This document shows, piece by piece, positions 38,287-47,116 of a stretch of 64,000 nt of DNA. Under the pieces are notes generated by a model. That model made no database searches. It saw nothing but the letters and a program-made list of their open reading frames with translations, and was not told the origin of the DNA. Each line of letters starts with the position of its first letter. The first letter of the stretch is position 1. Made by a program: the position numbers and the translations under genes. Origin of the DNA: Arthrospiribacter ruber (lineage in GTDB: Bacteria > Bacteroidota > Bacteroidia > Cytophagales > Cyclobacteriaceae). The DNA is taken from contig NZ_RPHB01000006.1 of NCBI RefSeq assembly GCF_019343195.1, positions 327,037 through 391,036 of the forward strand. The letters are read 5' to 3'.

Positions 38287-38937
38287 ATGAAAGCTACGAC
38301 GACTACATTAAAGAAAATTGGAAGGCTGGACAGACCGGACAATAACGGGTCTGCACAGATGTTTGAAAATCCTGTATTGGAAAAGCTTTCCAGGACCCAC
38401 ATCAGTATTCCTATTGTGATGTTTCTGGGAATATCTTCAGTCTCTCTTTATTATGCGATTACAACTACCATAATTTCTTACGGCATAGGTGCCCTTGTTT
38501 TATTGATCGGTATCTTGGCATTCACCTTTGTGGAATATATGATGCACAAGCATTTTTTTCACATGGAACCGGACAATGAGGTCAAAGACAAACTTCAGTA
38601 TTCCGTTCATGGGGTTCACCATGACTATCCACGGGATAAGGACAGATTAGCAATGCCTCCCTTTGTAAGTGCATTTTATGCCATGATATTCTATTTCGTA
38701 TTCACTTTCATTATGGGTGATTACGCCTTGTATTTTCTTCCCGGGTTCTTGTTCGGCTATGCTGCCTATTTGGGTGTGCACTATGCCGTACATGCTTTTC
38801 AGCCACCCAAAAATTTCCTGAAAATACTTTGGGTCAATCATGCAGTGCATCATTACAAAGATCCTGATGTGGCCTTTGGAGTAAGTTCTCCACTCTGGGA
38901 TTATATTTTGCGTACTATGCCCAAAAAAGACAAATAA
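38287..38937 (+). CDS. Fatty acid hydroxylase superfamily membrane protein
   Basis: 216 aa with four membrane helices and the His-box set of the sterol desaturase/fatty-acid hydroxylase family: EYMMHKHFFH, HGVHHDYP, HYAVHAF and NHAVHHYKDPD, about eight to ten His binding a di-iron centre. Spacing resembles fatty acid 2-hydroxylases, which act on sphingolipid acyl chains; sphingolipids are common in Bacteroidota, so that role is plausible but inferred. Carotenoid hydroxylase is an alternative. It has its own promoter-like element and terminator. Confidence 0.87.
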   Translation: MKATTTTLKKIGRLDRPDNNGSAQMFENPVLEKLSRTHISIPIVMFLGISSVSLYYAITTTIISYGIGALVLLIGILAFTFVEYMMHKHFFHMEPDNEVKDKLQYSVHGVHHDYPRDKDRLAMPPFVSAFYAMIFYFVFTFIMGDYALYFLPGFLFGYAAYLGVHYAVHAFQPPKNFLKILWVNHAVHHYKDPDVAFGVSSPLWDYILRTMPKKDK

Positions 38938-38971
38938 TCAAAAAAGCCAGTTTGAACTGGCTTTTTTGATT
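38936..38971. terminator. Perfect-palindrome bidirectional terminator
   Basis: AATCAAAAAAGCCAGTT and its exact reverse complement flank a 2-nt centre. Each strand gets a GC stem followed by six T. It serves both the hydroxylase gene and the convergent lipoprotein gene. Confidence 0.9.
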
Positions 38972-39393
38972 TATTCATCTTTAATCCTAGGATTTCTTGT
39001 GATAAAAGCTTCCCGGAAACGATAAAACTCTATTGAATCCCTTAGACTACTGAAGTAATCAACTTCATAATGCATTTTAAAAAAATGATGTACTTCCAAA
39101 GTGTCTGAAATCACCACAGTTGAATCTGTAAGAGAATCCAGATTCCACACCCTTTCAAAAAATAATGGTGTTGTGGTTACCAACTTGTCACCATCTTTTT
39201 CATAAACATATTCTGCAAGGCCTAGCTTTTCATGATTGAGAATGATTACGGTATCACTTATGTATAACTCATAATAGGATGAATCTGCATCAAACCCATA
39301 CCAATTTCCCAAAAGTCTGTTATCCGTCTTTTCGGGCTTACAAGCCAAAAAAGTCAGAAAAATTGACCACATAAAATACTTAAACTGCTTCAT
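38971..39393 (-). CDS. Putative lipoprotein, unknown function (140 aa)
   Basis: The start is set at MKQFKYFMWSIFLTFLAC: a short hydrophobic signal ending in a lipobox-like FLAC with Cys18. The mature part (KPEKTDNRLLGNWYGFDADS...) resembles small lipocalin-like Bacteroidota lipoproteins that begin with LLGNW. The sequence is rich in Tyr, Asp and Glu. The longer reading to 39,444 has no signal. Function is not recognised. Confidence 0.75.
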   Translation of the reverse strand: MKQFKYFMWSIFLTFLACKPEKTDNRLLGNWYGFDADSSYYELYISDTVIILNHEKLGLAEYVYEKDGDKLVTTTPLFFERVWNLDSLTDSTVVISDTLEVHHFFKMHYEVDYFSSLRDSIEFYRFREAFITRNPRIKDE

Positions 39394-39510
39394 ACGCTTT
39401 CTTTTGTTTCCAAAATTTGGTAACCTGTAGACATTGAATACCAAAATTATTCCAAATGCACCAAAGCTTTTTCAATTTATTTAAAATTGCTCATATAAAA
39501 TTCAACTGAC

Positions 39511-40335
39511 ATGCAAAGAATCAGCATTATTGGATTGGGCTGGCTGGGAATACCACTGGCAGATACGCTCAAGAATAAAGGCTACTCCGTTAAAGGCAGC
39601 ACAACCCAGAAGGATAAACAATCTCAATTAAAGGAAAAAGACTATGAAGTCAGCCTTCTTAACTTCAATCCACATCCAGAAGGGGAATCATTCAATGGAC
39701 TATTTGACACAGACATCCTTTTCGTAAACATTCCTCCCAGAAGTAGGACAATGCCTGAAACTTTCCATCCTGAGCAAATTAAGTTCCTCAGAGCGCTGAT
39801 AGATAGGCATGACATTAAAAAGGTGATTTATGTTTCGGCTACTTCCGTATATCCTGACCTTAGTCAGACCGCTACAGAAGAAGATTCACTAAGCCTTTCC
39901 AATACAGGCAACAAAGCTTTGCTGACAGCAGAAAACATCCTCAAATCGGGGAAAACTTATGATCTTACCATTATCCGGTATGGGGGCCTGTTGGGAGTGG
40001 ACAGAATTCCTGGAAAATATTTCTCTGCAAAAGAAAATGTTCAGGGCGACACACCTGTCAATTACATCCACAGGGATGATGCGGTAAGCCTAGCTGCTTG
40101 GATTATCGAAAAAGGACTCTGGAACGAAACCTTCAACGCTGTAGCTCCCAAGCATCCGCTCCGGAGAGAGGTCTATGAAAAAAATGCAGCTGACTTAGGA
40201 TTCCCCCCACCAAAAAGCTACAGCCAAAATGAAGCTTCCTTTAAAGTGATCTCTCCTGAAAAAATCATAACAACAGGCTTTACTTTCACTATTCCTGATC
40301 CTTTGGACTTCTGGTACGAAAAGCCTGATAAATAA
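39511..40335 (+). CDS. NAD(P)-dependent epimerase/dehydratase-like protein (YeeZ type)
   Basis: 274 aa atypical short-chain dehydrogenase. The nucleotide-binding loop is GLGWLGIPLA (residues 8-17), and VIYVSATSVYPD carries the catalytic-type Ser with the usual Tyr a few residues later. HRDDAV and NAVAPKHPLR are typical of the YeeZ/NAD-binding group. There is no signal peptide. The substrate is unknown; sugar-nucleotide epimerase activity cannot be claimed. Confidence 0.8.
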   Translation: MQRISIIGLGWLGIPLADTLKNKGYSVKGSTTQKDKQSQLKEKDYEVSLLNFNPHPEGESFNGLFDTDILFVNIPPRSRTMPETFHPEQIKFLRALIDRHDIKKVIYVSATSVYPDLSQTATEEDSLSLSNTGNKALLTAENILKSGKTYDLTIIRYGGLLGVDRIPGKYFSAKENVQGDTPVNYIHRDDAVSLAAWIIEKGLWNETFNAVAPKHPLRREVYEKNAADLGFPPPKSYSQNEASFKVISPEKIITTGFTFTIPDPLDFWYEKPDK

Positions 40336-40441
40336 TACTTACGCTCTAATTTTACACTTCTTAGAGATAAATCTGACGATAATATTTTCCGGTTGTCCCT
40401 TTTGGCTTTATTCCCTTGATATTTCTTTTTAGATTCATGAC

Positions 40442-41206
40442 ATGGAAAACAAAACTGCATTGGTCACGGGCGCTACCTCAGGAATAGGCTGGGCAACCGC
40501 TGTGGCATTGGCTGATATAGGATATAATATTATTGTTACCGGAAGAAGGGCAGAAAAGCTGGAAGCCTTGGCTAAAATACTGAAAGAAAAAGGTGGTAAG
40601 GTTCTTCCTCTTAATTTTGATGTAAGCAAAGAAAGTGAAGTTATCCAGGCGATTAACAGCTTACCTGGTGAATGGAAAGAGGTAGATATCTTGGTCAATA
40701 ATGCCGGAAATGCGCATGGACTTTCCCCCATTCAGGACGGAGATGTACGGGATTGGGAAGCCATGATAGATATCAATGTCAAAGGGCTTCTTTATGTATC
40801 CAAAGCCATTATTCCTTCTATGGTAAATCGAAAAAAAGGTACTATTGTAAATATCGGCTCGATTGCCGGGAAAGAAGTATATCCCAACGGAAATGTGTAC
40901 TGTGCTTCTAAGCATGCCGTAGATGCCATCACCAACGGCATGAGAATGGATCTCAACCCGCATGGAATACGTGTGATCGGAGTGCATCCCGGATTGGTAG
41001 AAACAGAGTTTTCATTGGTCAGATTCAAAGGCGACGAAGAAAGATCAAGGAAGGTCTATGAAGGTTTTCAGCCCCTCACTGCAGAGGACATTGCAGATAC
41101 CATTGCTTTTGCTGTCAGTAGACCGGCACATGTAGTCCTTGCAGATATTGTAATGCTTCCTACTGCTCAGGCTTCCGCCACAATCGTGAATAAAAAACAA
41201 GTTTAA
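40442..41206 (+). CDS. SDR-family NAD(P)-dependent oxidoreductase (YdfG-like)
   Basis: 254 aa classical SDR: TGATSGIG at 9-16 for cofactor, NNAG at about 86-89, Ser in IGSIAG and the catalytic Y-x3-K in VYCASKHA. GRRAEKLEAL after strand 2 suggests NADP preference (Arg pair). The closest group is YdfG-like 3-hydroxy acid dehydrogenases. The next gene starts with no gap, so the two may be co-transcribed. Confidence 0.9.
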   Translation: MENKTALVTGATSGIGWATAVALADIGYNIIVTGRRAEKLEALAKILKEKGGKVLPLNFDVSKESEVIQAINSLPGEWKEVDILVNNAGNAHGLSPIQDGDVRDWEAMIDINVKGLLYVSKAIIPSMVNRKKGTIVNIGSIAGKEVYPNGNVYCASKHAVDAITNGMRMDLNPHGIRVIGVHPGLVETEFSLVRFKGDEERSRKVYEGFQPLTAEDIADTIAFAVSRPAHVVLADIVMLPTAQASATIVNKKQV

Positions 41207-41983
41207 ATGACCCTCAAACAGATCTCAATTATTTTCATTTTGGCACTGCTTATATCCTGTGGAGGAAACAATAAGGAGCAGGAAATAGAAATGCCTGAAG
41301 ATGCCATAGAAATCCCGACCAGAGAAGATTGGGTGGTGGATGATACAGATTTTGAAATTAGTGAAGTAATTGGAGAACTCGAACAGCGCCTAATAGATGC
41401 GGGCTTAGTAGATGTAGAAGAAGTGATTCCCGGCATTTTCGTGGACTTAAAGTATTCCACTTCGGATAATTTCTTCGGTAAAGACGTCTATGGAGACCTG
41501 ACACGCTGCTATGTGCAACCTCAGGTGGCCGAAATGCTCAAAAAAGCCCATAACAAACTTCAGGAAGAATATCCGGATTTGACCTTTTTGGTGTATGATG
41601 GGGTAAGACCTCAAAGTGTACAGCAGATCTTATGGGATGAATTGGATAAACCCGATAGCATCAAACCGCTCTACGTCGCAGACCCTAAAGTGGGAGGACT
41701 GCACAATTATGGTGTAGCCGTGGACCTGACTTTGGCAAATGCTGAAACAGGAGAAGCTTTAGACATGGGAACTCCTTTCGATTTCTTTGGATATCCTGCT
41801 TATCCGGACAGAGAAAAGCAAATGCTGAGAGAAGGAAAAATTAAACCTGAACATGTGAAAAACAGGGAAATCCTACGAAAAGTCATGAAACACGGTGGAT
41901 TTACAGGAATCGGTTCTGAATGGTGGCACTTCAATGCCTACAGTAGAAAAGAAGCTGCTGAGAAATTCGGGATGGTAAAATGA
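41207..41983 (+). CDS. D-alanyl-D-alanine dipeptidase (VanX/DdpX type, M15D), lipoprotein
   Basis: 258 aa beginning MTLKQISIIFILALLISCGG, a lipoprotein signal with Cys at about residue 18. The zinc site is visible as HNYGVAVDLT (SxHxxGxAxD type) and SEWWHFN (ExxWH); YDGVRPQSVQ supplies the conserved Arg. VDLKYSTSDNF is the standard start of the fold. It should hydrolyse D-Ala-D-Ala in the periplasm, most likely for wall recycling. There is no VanHA or VanRS partner, so vancomycin resistance is not implied. The start follows the SDR stop directly. Confidence 0.92.
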   Translation: MTLKQISIIFILALLISCGGNNKEQEIEMPEDAIEIPTREDWVVDDTDFEISEVIGELEQRLIDAGLVDVEEVIPGIFVDLKYSTSDNFFGKDVYGDLTRCYVQPQVAEMLKKAHNKLQEEYPDLTFLVYDGVRPQSVQQILWDELDKPDSIKPLYVADPKVGGLHNYGVAVDLTLANAETGEALDMGTPFDFFGYPAYPDREKQMLREGKIKPEHVKNREILRKVMKHGGFTGIGSEWWHFNAYSRKEAAEKFGMVK

Positions 41984-42007
41984 TCTAATAATAAAAAACC
42001 TATAACT

Positions 42008-42778
42008 ATGAACTCCAAGACCTATTTAACCGGCTTATCACTGGCCATTATTCTCTTGCTAGTCTCCTTTGTAGACTTACAGGCACAAGCCCAATTCAAA
42101 GCTTTGGTATTCAGCAAAACCAAAGGATTCAGACATCAATCCATTCCTGATGGGGTCGTAGCTCTGAAGAAGCTTGCAAGAGATCATCAGTTTTCTGTTT
42201 ACGCCACGGAAGATGCTGATATATTTACTGATGAAAAACTCAAAGAATACGATGTCATTATCCTGATGAGTACTACTGGAACGATTTTCAATGAAGATCA
42301 AAAAGCTGCCTTCCAGAGATTTGTACAAAGTGGCAAGGGAGTAGTGGGCATCCACAGCGCTACAGATACAGAATATGAGTGGCCATGGTACACCAAACTC
42401 ATCGGGGCACAGTTCATGAATCATCCTTATATCCAATCTGTAAGACTCAATGTGGTGGACAGAAAGCACCCTGCGACTTACCACCTTCCTGAGAAATGGC
42501 TATGGACTGACGAGTTGTATGCTTTCAAAAATTTCAATGAAAATGTAAGGGTCCTGATCACTGCTGATGAAACTTCCTACGACACCAATTTCTCCTGGAA
42601 GCCTACTGAGGGCATGGGTGACTTTCACCCTATGGCTTGGACCCACGAATATGATGGAGGCAGGATATTTTATACTGCTTTAGGACATACAGATTGGTCA
42701 TTCTTGAATGAAAATTTCCTACAACATATCTATGGCGGCATTTGGTATGCTGCAAAAGGCTTTCCAATAGAAGAATAA
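42008..42778 (+). CDS. ThuA-domain exported protein
   Basis: 256 aa with a signal peptide (LTGLSLAIILLLVSFVDLQAQ). The ThuA (trehalose-utilisation-like) glutamine-amidotransferase fold is recognised by ALVFSKTKGFRHQSI, GVVGIHSATDTEYEWPWY and MAWTHEYDGGRIFYTALGHT. Bacteroidota ThuA proteins are often linked to sugar catabolism, but no sugar genes flank this one. The alpha/beta hydrolase starts 4 nt downstream and is likely in the same operon. Confidence 0.9.
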   Translation: MNSKTYLTGLSLAIILLLVSFVDLQAQAQFKALVFSKTKGFRHQSIPDGVVALKKLARDHQFSVYATEDADIFTDEKLKEYDVIILMSTTGTIFNEDQKAAFQRFVQSGKGVVGIHSATDTEYEWPWYTKLIGAQFMNHPYIQSVRLNVVDRKHPATYHLPEKWLWTDELYAFKNFNENVRVLITADETSYDTNFSWKPTEGMGDFHPMAWTHEYDGGRIFYTALGHTDWSFLNENFLQHIYGGIWYAAKGFPIEE

Positions 42779-42782
42779 AAAA

Positions 42783-43544
42783 ATGGAATTAAATTTTAAA
42801 AAAACGGGCTCAGGAGAGGCACTGATCATACTTCACGGTCTTTTTGGCTCTGCTGACAACTGGTTCAGCATAGCCAAAGAGCTCGAGAATGACTTTACAC
42901 TTTATTTGGTAGACCAAAGAAATCATGGAGACTCTCCCAAAAGTGAAGAATGGAATTACCAAGTGATGGCGGAAGACTTAAATGCCTTTATGGAATCCGA
43001 AGGACTAAAAGATGCAAACCTGCTAGGGCATTCCATGGGAGGCAAAACAGTGATGAAATTTGCGCTTACTTTTCCCGAAAAAGTAAAAAAACTGATTGTC
43101 GCGGATATTGCACCTAGGTACTATCCCATTCATCACGAAACTATACTGGAAGGATTGAATGCTGTGCCAATCGATAAGATCAAAAGCAGAAAAGAGGCCG
43201 ATGATGCCCTTTCAGCGCATATCAATAATCCAGGAATCAAACAGTTTTTGCTCAAGAACCTAGCGAGAACAGAAAGTGGATTTAAATGGAAAATGAATCT
43301 CCCGGTCATTACCGAAAAAATTGAAAATGTAGGAGAGGAAATCAACTCTGAAAAACCATTTGAGAAACCCACCCTATTTATGGGAGGTGAAAACTCAGAC
43401 TATATCCAAGATAAAGACAAGGAAGATATTGAAAGACTTTTCCCTAACCATCATCTAATTTATATCAAAAAGGCAGGTCATTGGCTACATGCCGAACAAC
43501 CCCAAGCAGTTGTGGATACGGTTAGGGCTTTTTTGAAGAGGTAA
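42783..43544 (+). CDS. Alpha/beta hydrolase (YbfF-like esterase)
   Basis: 253 aa, no signal. The oxyanion loop is LHGLFGSADNW, the nucleophile elbow GHSMGG (near residue 82) and the catalytic His in KAGHWLHAEQP. The VDQRNHGDSP strand is typical of YbfF-type acyl-CoA/ester hydrolases. It is coupled to the ThuA gene by a 4-nt gap. The physiological substrate is unknown. Confidence 0.88.
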   Translation: MELNFKKTGSGEALIILHGLFGSADNWFSIAKELENDFTLYLVDQRNHGDSPKSEEWNYQVMAEDLNAFMESEGLKDANLLGHSMGGKTVMKFALTFPEKVKKLIVADIAPRYYPIHHETILEGLNAVPIDKIKSRKEADDALSAHINNPGIKQFLLKNLARTESGFKWKMNLPVITEKIENVGEEINSEKPFEKPTLFMGGENSDYIQDKDKEDIERLFPNHHLIYIKKAGHWLHAEQPQAVVDTVRAFLKR

Positions 43545-43576
43545 GAAAGATTAACATAAATATATGTGTGATTATT

Positions 43577-44077
43577 TTATGCTTGTTGTATAAAAGGACC
43601 GGAAACATAAATAGTAGGTCCGGGAATTTCTCCCTTGTTGATCCTGTCCCTCACATTGATACTGGCCTCTAGTGGTGCTCCTAAGTCCCTGGCACTGGTC
43701 ACTCCTGCCCTCAAAAGCTGATGGGCAGAAGAAGGCATGATGACAGATTCAAAAAGATCAATGTATGTACTGTCCCAATGGGTGTAATTACTGTGGCCGT
43801 TGATCATCAGGTGTACGTGCATATCCCAGAGGCCTGGCATAACTGACATGCCTTCTGTAGAAATCACTTCTGCACCCTCCGGAATTGACAAAAATCCAAC
43901 CTGTCCGATTTCCTTTATCCGCTCATTCTCTATGATAATCACAGAATTGCGCAAAGGAGGGCCTCCAAAGCCATCTATCATGGTTCCACCGACCAAGGCT
44001 TTTATTCCTTGGGCATTTATCATGTTCGGCAATAATACCATTGCACATACTAATTTTAAGAGAATAAGTTTTTTCAT
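43577..44077 (-). pseudogene. Truncated amidohydrolase (imidazolonepropionase-like), N-terminal part only
   Basis: 166 aa with a signal peptide (MKKLILLKLVCAMVLLPNMI..) and the first part of a metal-dependent amidohydrolase: PGLWDMHVHLMINGHSN supplies the HxH pair, and AGVTSARDLGAP follows. Family members are about 420-480 aa; the rest of the TIM barrel, with the Lys/His/Asp ligands, is missing. The stop comes 32 nt from the convergent hydrolase gene, leaving no room for the remainder, so a deletion removed the 3' two thirds. It cannot be active as such. Confidence 0.8.
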
Positions 44078-44180
44078 AAAAAGGAGGTGAATTGAAACAG
44101 GTAAAAGTTAAGGATAATCCAATGGCAAGTAAACAAAACCTACTGAAATAGCTTTATTTTCTTAGCTTTGCCCACCAGAT

Positions 44181-45425
44181 ATGATGATCAATTACCAAAA
44201 ATTCACATTGGACAATGGCCTCGAGGTATTGGTTCATGAAGATGCCAGCAGTCAGATCGCTGTGGTCAACATCCTCTACAAAGTTGGATCAAGAAATGAG
44301 CTGCCCGGCAAAACAGGTCTGGCGCACTATTTCGAACACCTGATGTTTGGAGGTTCAAAGAATGTCCCTTTATTTGATGCCGCACTGGAGAGGGTAGGTG
44401 GGTCGTGCAATGCCTTTACCAATACTGACATCACCAATTACTATGTCACATTACCCGCCGTCAACCTAGAAACAGCATTTTGGCTGGAATCTGACAGAAT
44501 GTTTCAATTGAGCTTGAATAAAAAAACGATTGAAACCCAAAGGAAAGTTGTCATCGAAGAATTCAAGCAACGGTACCTTAATCAGCCTTATGGGGATGTA
44601 TTCCACCACATGAGGGATTTGGCTTTTGATAGGCACCCATACAAATGGCCAACCATAGGCAAAGAGCTGGCAGATATAGAAGGCTACACCAAAGAGGATG
44701 TAGAAGAGTTTTATCTGACCCACTACAGCCCCGATAATGCTGTCATGGTGGTAGCTGGAGGGGTAAAAGCAGATCAAGTCATGAAATTGGCTAGAAAATG
44801 GTTTGGAGACATACCATCTGGAAAAATCCCTAAGAAAAGTATTGTCCAAGATCTCCCTCAAACTGAAAAAAGAACAAAGGAAGTCATGGCTGAAGTACCA
44901 ACTGATGCCTTATACAAAGTATATAGGATGCCGGCCAAACTTCAGGATGGTTACCTGGAGGCTGATTTAATCACTGATATTATAGGATTTGGTAAATCAT
45001 CTATACTAGAGCAGAAGTTGGTCAAAAATGGGCATATTTTTGCTTCAATTGGAGCTTATATTCTGGGAACTGTGGATCCGGGATTGTTGGTGTTTTCGGG
45101 AAAAATGGAAAAAGGACAGAAAGCCGAAACAGCAGAAAAAGCCCTGAACGAGGTGATCGGAGAATTACTTCAATCGCAGATTCAGGACGATACTTTGACC
45201 AAAATCAAAAACCAGGCAGAAGCCATGAAGACTTACGAATCCGTACAACTTCTGAACAGGGCCATGAGTCTGGCATTCTATGCCCACTTGGGGGATGTGG
45301 ACCTCTATGAAGCCCTCTATGAGAAAAAAACAAGTATCCCAGCTTCACAGATTATGGACTGGGCCAAAAACATTCTACGGGAAGAAAATTCATCCGTACT
45401 ATATTACAAGTCCAAGGAAGAGTAA
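44181..45425 (+). CDS. M16-family zinc peptidase (insulinase-like)
   Basis: 414 aa. The inverted zinc motif H49-Y-F-E52-H53 (LAHYFEHLMFGG) and a downstream Glu in KVVIEEFKQRY mark the active M16 subunit. There is no signal peptide, so it acts in the cytoplasm. The inactive partner often encoded next door (M16 C-domain protein) is absent; single-chain half-size M16 proteins are known. It is followed by an 11-bp tandem repeat. Confidence 0.9.
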   Translation: MMINYQKFTLDNGLEVLVHEDASSQIAVVNILYKVGSRNELPGKTGLAHYFEHLMFGGSKNVPLFDAALERVGGSCNAFTNTDITNYYVTLPAVNLETAFWLESDRMFQLSLNKKTIETQRKVVIEEFKQRYLNQPYGDVFHHMRDLAFDRHPYKWPTIGKELADIEGYTKEDVEEFYLTHYSPDNAVMVVAGGVKADQVMKLARKWFGDIPSGKIPKKSIVQDLPQTEKRTKEVMAEVPTDALYKVYRMPAKLQDGYLEADLITDIIGFGKSSILEQKLVKNGHIFASIGAYILGTVDPGLLVFSGKMEKGQKAETAEKALNEVIGELLQSQIQDDTLTKIKNQAEAMKTYESVQLLNRAMSLAFYAHLGDVDLYEALYEKKTSIPASQIMDWAKNILREENSSVLYYKSKEE

Positions 45426-45430
45426 ATGAA

Positions 45431-45496
45431 TTGTATTTCAATTGTATTTCAATTGTATTTCAATTGTATTTCTACTTTATTTCTACTTTATTTCAA
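45431..45496 (+). repeat. 11-bp tandem repeat (6 units)
   Basis: Unit TTGTATTTCAA: copies 1-3 are identical, copy 4 ends TTGTATTTCTA, copies 5-6 begin CTTTATTTC. It lies between the M16 stop and ispF start, 44 nt before ispF. Confidence 0.9.
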
Positions 45497-45539
45497 TCTA
45501 AATACCCAATTTTAAATCAACCTTATTTCTACATCGATA

Positions 45540-46022
45540 ATGACAAATTTCAGAATAGGATTTGGATATGACGTTCACCAACTAAAGGAAGGCTATGACT
45601 TTTGGCTGGGAGGCATCAAACTGGAGCACGAAAAAGGGGCCGTAGGTCATTCGGATGCAGATGTACTTATCCATGTTATCTGTGATGCATTGCTTGGTGC
45701 TGCGGACTTAAGAGACATCGGTTTTCATTTTTCGGACAAAGATCCAAAATACAAGGGCATTGACAGCAAGATACTCCTCAGGCAAGTCTTGAAATTGATC
45801 AGAGATCACGGTTATGAAATCGGGAATATTGACAGCACCGTTTGCCTGGAAATGCCCAAACTCAACCCTCATATACCGTCAATCAAAGAATGCCTGGCAG
45901 AAGTTATGGGAGTAAATTCCGGACAAGTTTCTGTAAAAGCCACGACAACAGAAAAGCTGGGTTTTGTAGGCAGGGAAGAAGGGGTATCTGCCTATTGTGT
46001 CGCATTGATTTATAAGAAATAA
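45540..46022 (+). CDS. ispF: 2-C-methyl-D-erythritol 2,4-cyclodiphosphate synthase
   Basis: 160 aa, normal length. Zinc ligands D11, H13 (GYDVHQL) and H45 (HSDADVLIHVI) are present, with AADLRDIGFHFSD and the C-terminal KATTTEKLGFVGREEG. It makes MEcPP in the non-mevalonate isoprenoid pathway as a cytoplasmic trimer. mnmD begins 1 nt after its stop, suggesting co-translation. Confidence 0.97.
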   Translation: MTNFRIGFGYDVHQLKEGYDFWLGGIKLEHEKGAVGHSDADVLIHVICDALLGAADLRDIGFHFSDKDPKYKGIDSKILLRQVLKLIRDHGYEIGNIDSTVCLEMPKLNPHIPSIKECLAEVMGVNSGQVSVKATTTEKLGFVGREEGVSAYCVALIYKK

Positions 46023-46023
46023 T

Positions 46024-46707
46024 ATGGGGAAAGAAGTCAAAATCATCACTACCGAAGATGGTTCTCATTCGCTTTTTTTACCAGAACTGAATGAAACTTA
46101 CCATTCTTTTCACGGGGCATACAGGGAGTCCGTTCATGTTTTCATGCTTTATGGATTAGAAGCTTGGTCCAGTAAAAATCCAAATCATTTCCCTATCAGA
46201 ATTTTTGAGGTTGGATTTGGAACTGGATTAAATGCCTGGCTGACCCTTGTTTGGGCGGAACAATACAAAGTCCCTGTTTTGTACCACAGCATAGAACCTT
46301 TTCCTTTGGAAAAGGAGATTTTTTCCCAACTCAATTATACTGAGGTAGATGAGACCATTTACCATTATGCTCCTTATTTCCAACGCCTGCATGAGGCCAA
46401 GTGGAATGAAGGCGTGGTGGTCTCCGAATATTTTAACATGAAAAAGGATATCTCTACATTGGAAGAAGCAGTCCTTTATCCTTCTGACGTGGTATTTTTT
46501 GATGCTTTTGCACCTAACAAGCAACCGGAGCTTTGGAATTCGGATATGCTGGGGAAAGTGACAGAAACCATGAACCCAGGCGGAGTATTTGCTACTTACT
46601 GCGCAAAAGGTCAGGTGAAAAGAGACTTAGCTGCTTTAGGTTTGGAAGTAGAAACACTCCCCGGCCCTCCCGGAAAAAAGGAAATGACAAGAGGCTGGAA
46701 AAAGTAA
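46024..46707 (+). CDS. mnmD: tRNA (5-methylaminomethyl-2-thiouridine) methyltransferase MnmD
   Basis: 227 aa. It is a stand-alone version of the N-terminal methyltransferase half of MnmC: FEVGFGTGLNAW is the SAM loop, FFDAFAPNKQPELW the family motif, and LPGPPGKKEMTRG the C-terminus. It converts nm5s2U34 to mnm5s2U34 in tRNAs for Lys, Glu and Gln. The FAD oxidase half (MnmC1) is absent, as in many Bacteroidota and Bacilli. It follows ispF with a 1-nt gap. Confidence 0.93.
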   Translation: MGKEVKIITTEDGSHSLFLPELNETYHSFHGAYRESVHVFMLYGLEAWSSKNPNHFPIRIFEVGFGTGLNAWLTLVWAEQYKVPVLYHSIEPFPLEKEIFSQLNYTEVDETIYHYAPYFQRLHEAKWNEGVVVSEYFNMKKDISTLEEAVLYPSDVVFFDAFAPNKQPELWNSDMLGKVTETMNPGGVFATYCAKGQVKRDLAALGLEVETLPGPPGKKEMTRGWKK

Positions 46708-47116
46708 TATCAGAATTTGATTTTACGCCTATCTGAATCATTTTGAACACCATTTTTTTTATTTCTACCATTGACAGATTAAAAGAACCGTCATTCTGAA
46801 CGGAGTGAAGAATCTCCCACTCTTAAAGTAAGGAGATCCTTCATCTCCGCAAGCTCCGATACCATTGACATACATTGGGGGCGGCACGTCACCCTGAGTG
46901 AAACGAAGGGTCTCTTTGACTTGAGTGCAGGAGATTCTTCGTTCGTTCCTCACTACCATTGACAGATATGGAGGGATCGTCATTCTGAACGTAGTGAAGA
47001 ATCTCCTACTTTTAAAGAGAGGAGATCCTTCATCTCCGCAAGCTCCGATTCAGGATGACGTACACCAATTGTCATTGCCTTTCTGTAAATGCCAAATTTT
47101 AACATCTCAGCAAGAC
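46708..47116. repeat. Intergenic cluster of REP-like repeat modules
   Basis: No gene. Two ~72-nt near-identical units start with GTCATTCTGAACGnAGTGAA and end CATCTCCGCAAGCTCCGAT (46,790-46,861 and 46,979-47,050). A middle unit has GTCACCCTGAGTGAAACGAA and an inverted AGATTCTTCGTTCG. ACCATTGACA occurs before each unit (46,768, 46,861, 46,956). Short ORFs across it are artefacts of the repeat. Confidence 0.85.

Noticed and set aside
41207..41983. Vancomycin resistance determinant (vanX)
   Set aside because: The enzyme family fits, but no vanH, vanA or vanRS genes accompany it; a wall-recycling dipeptidase is more likely.
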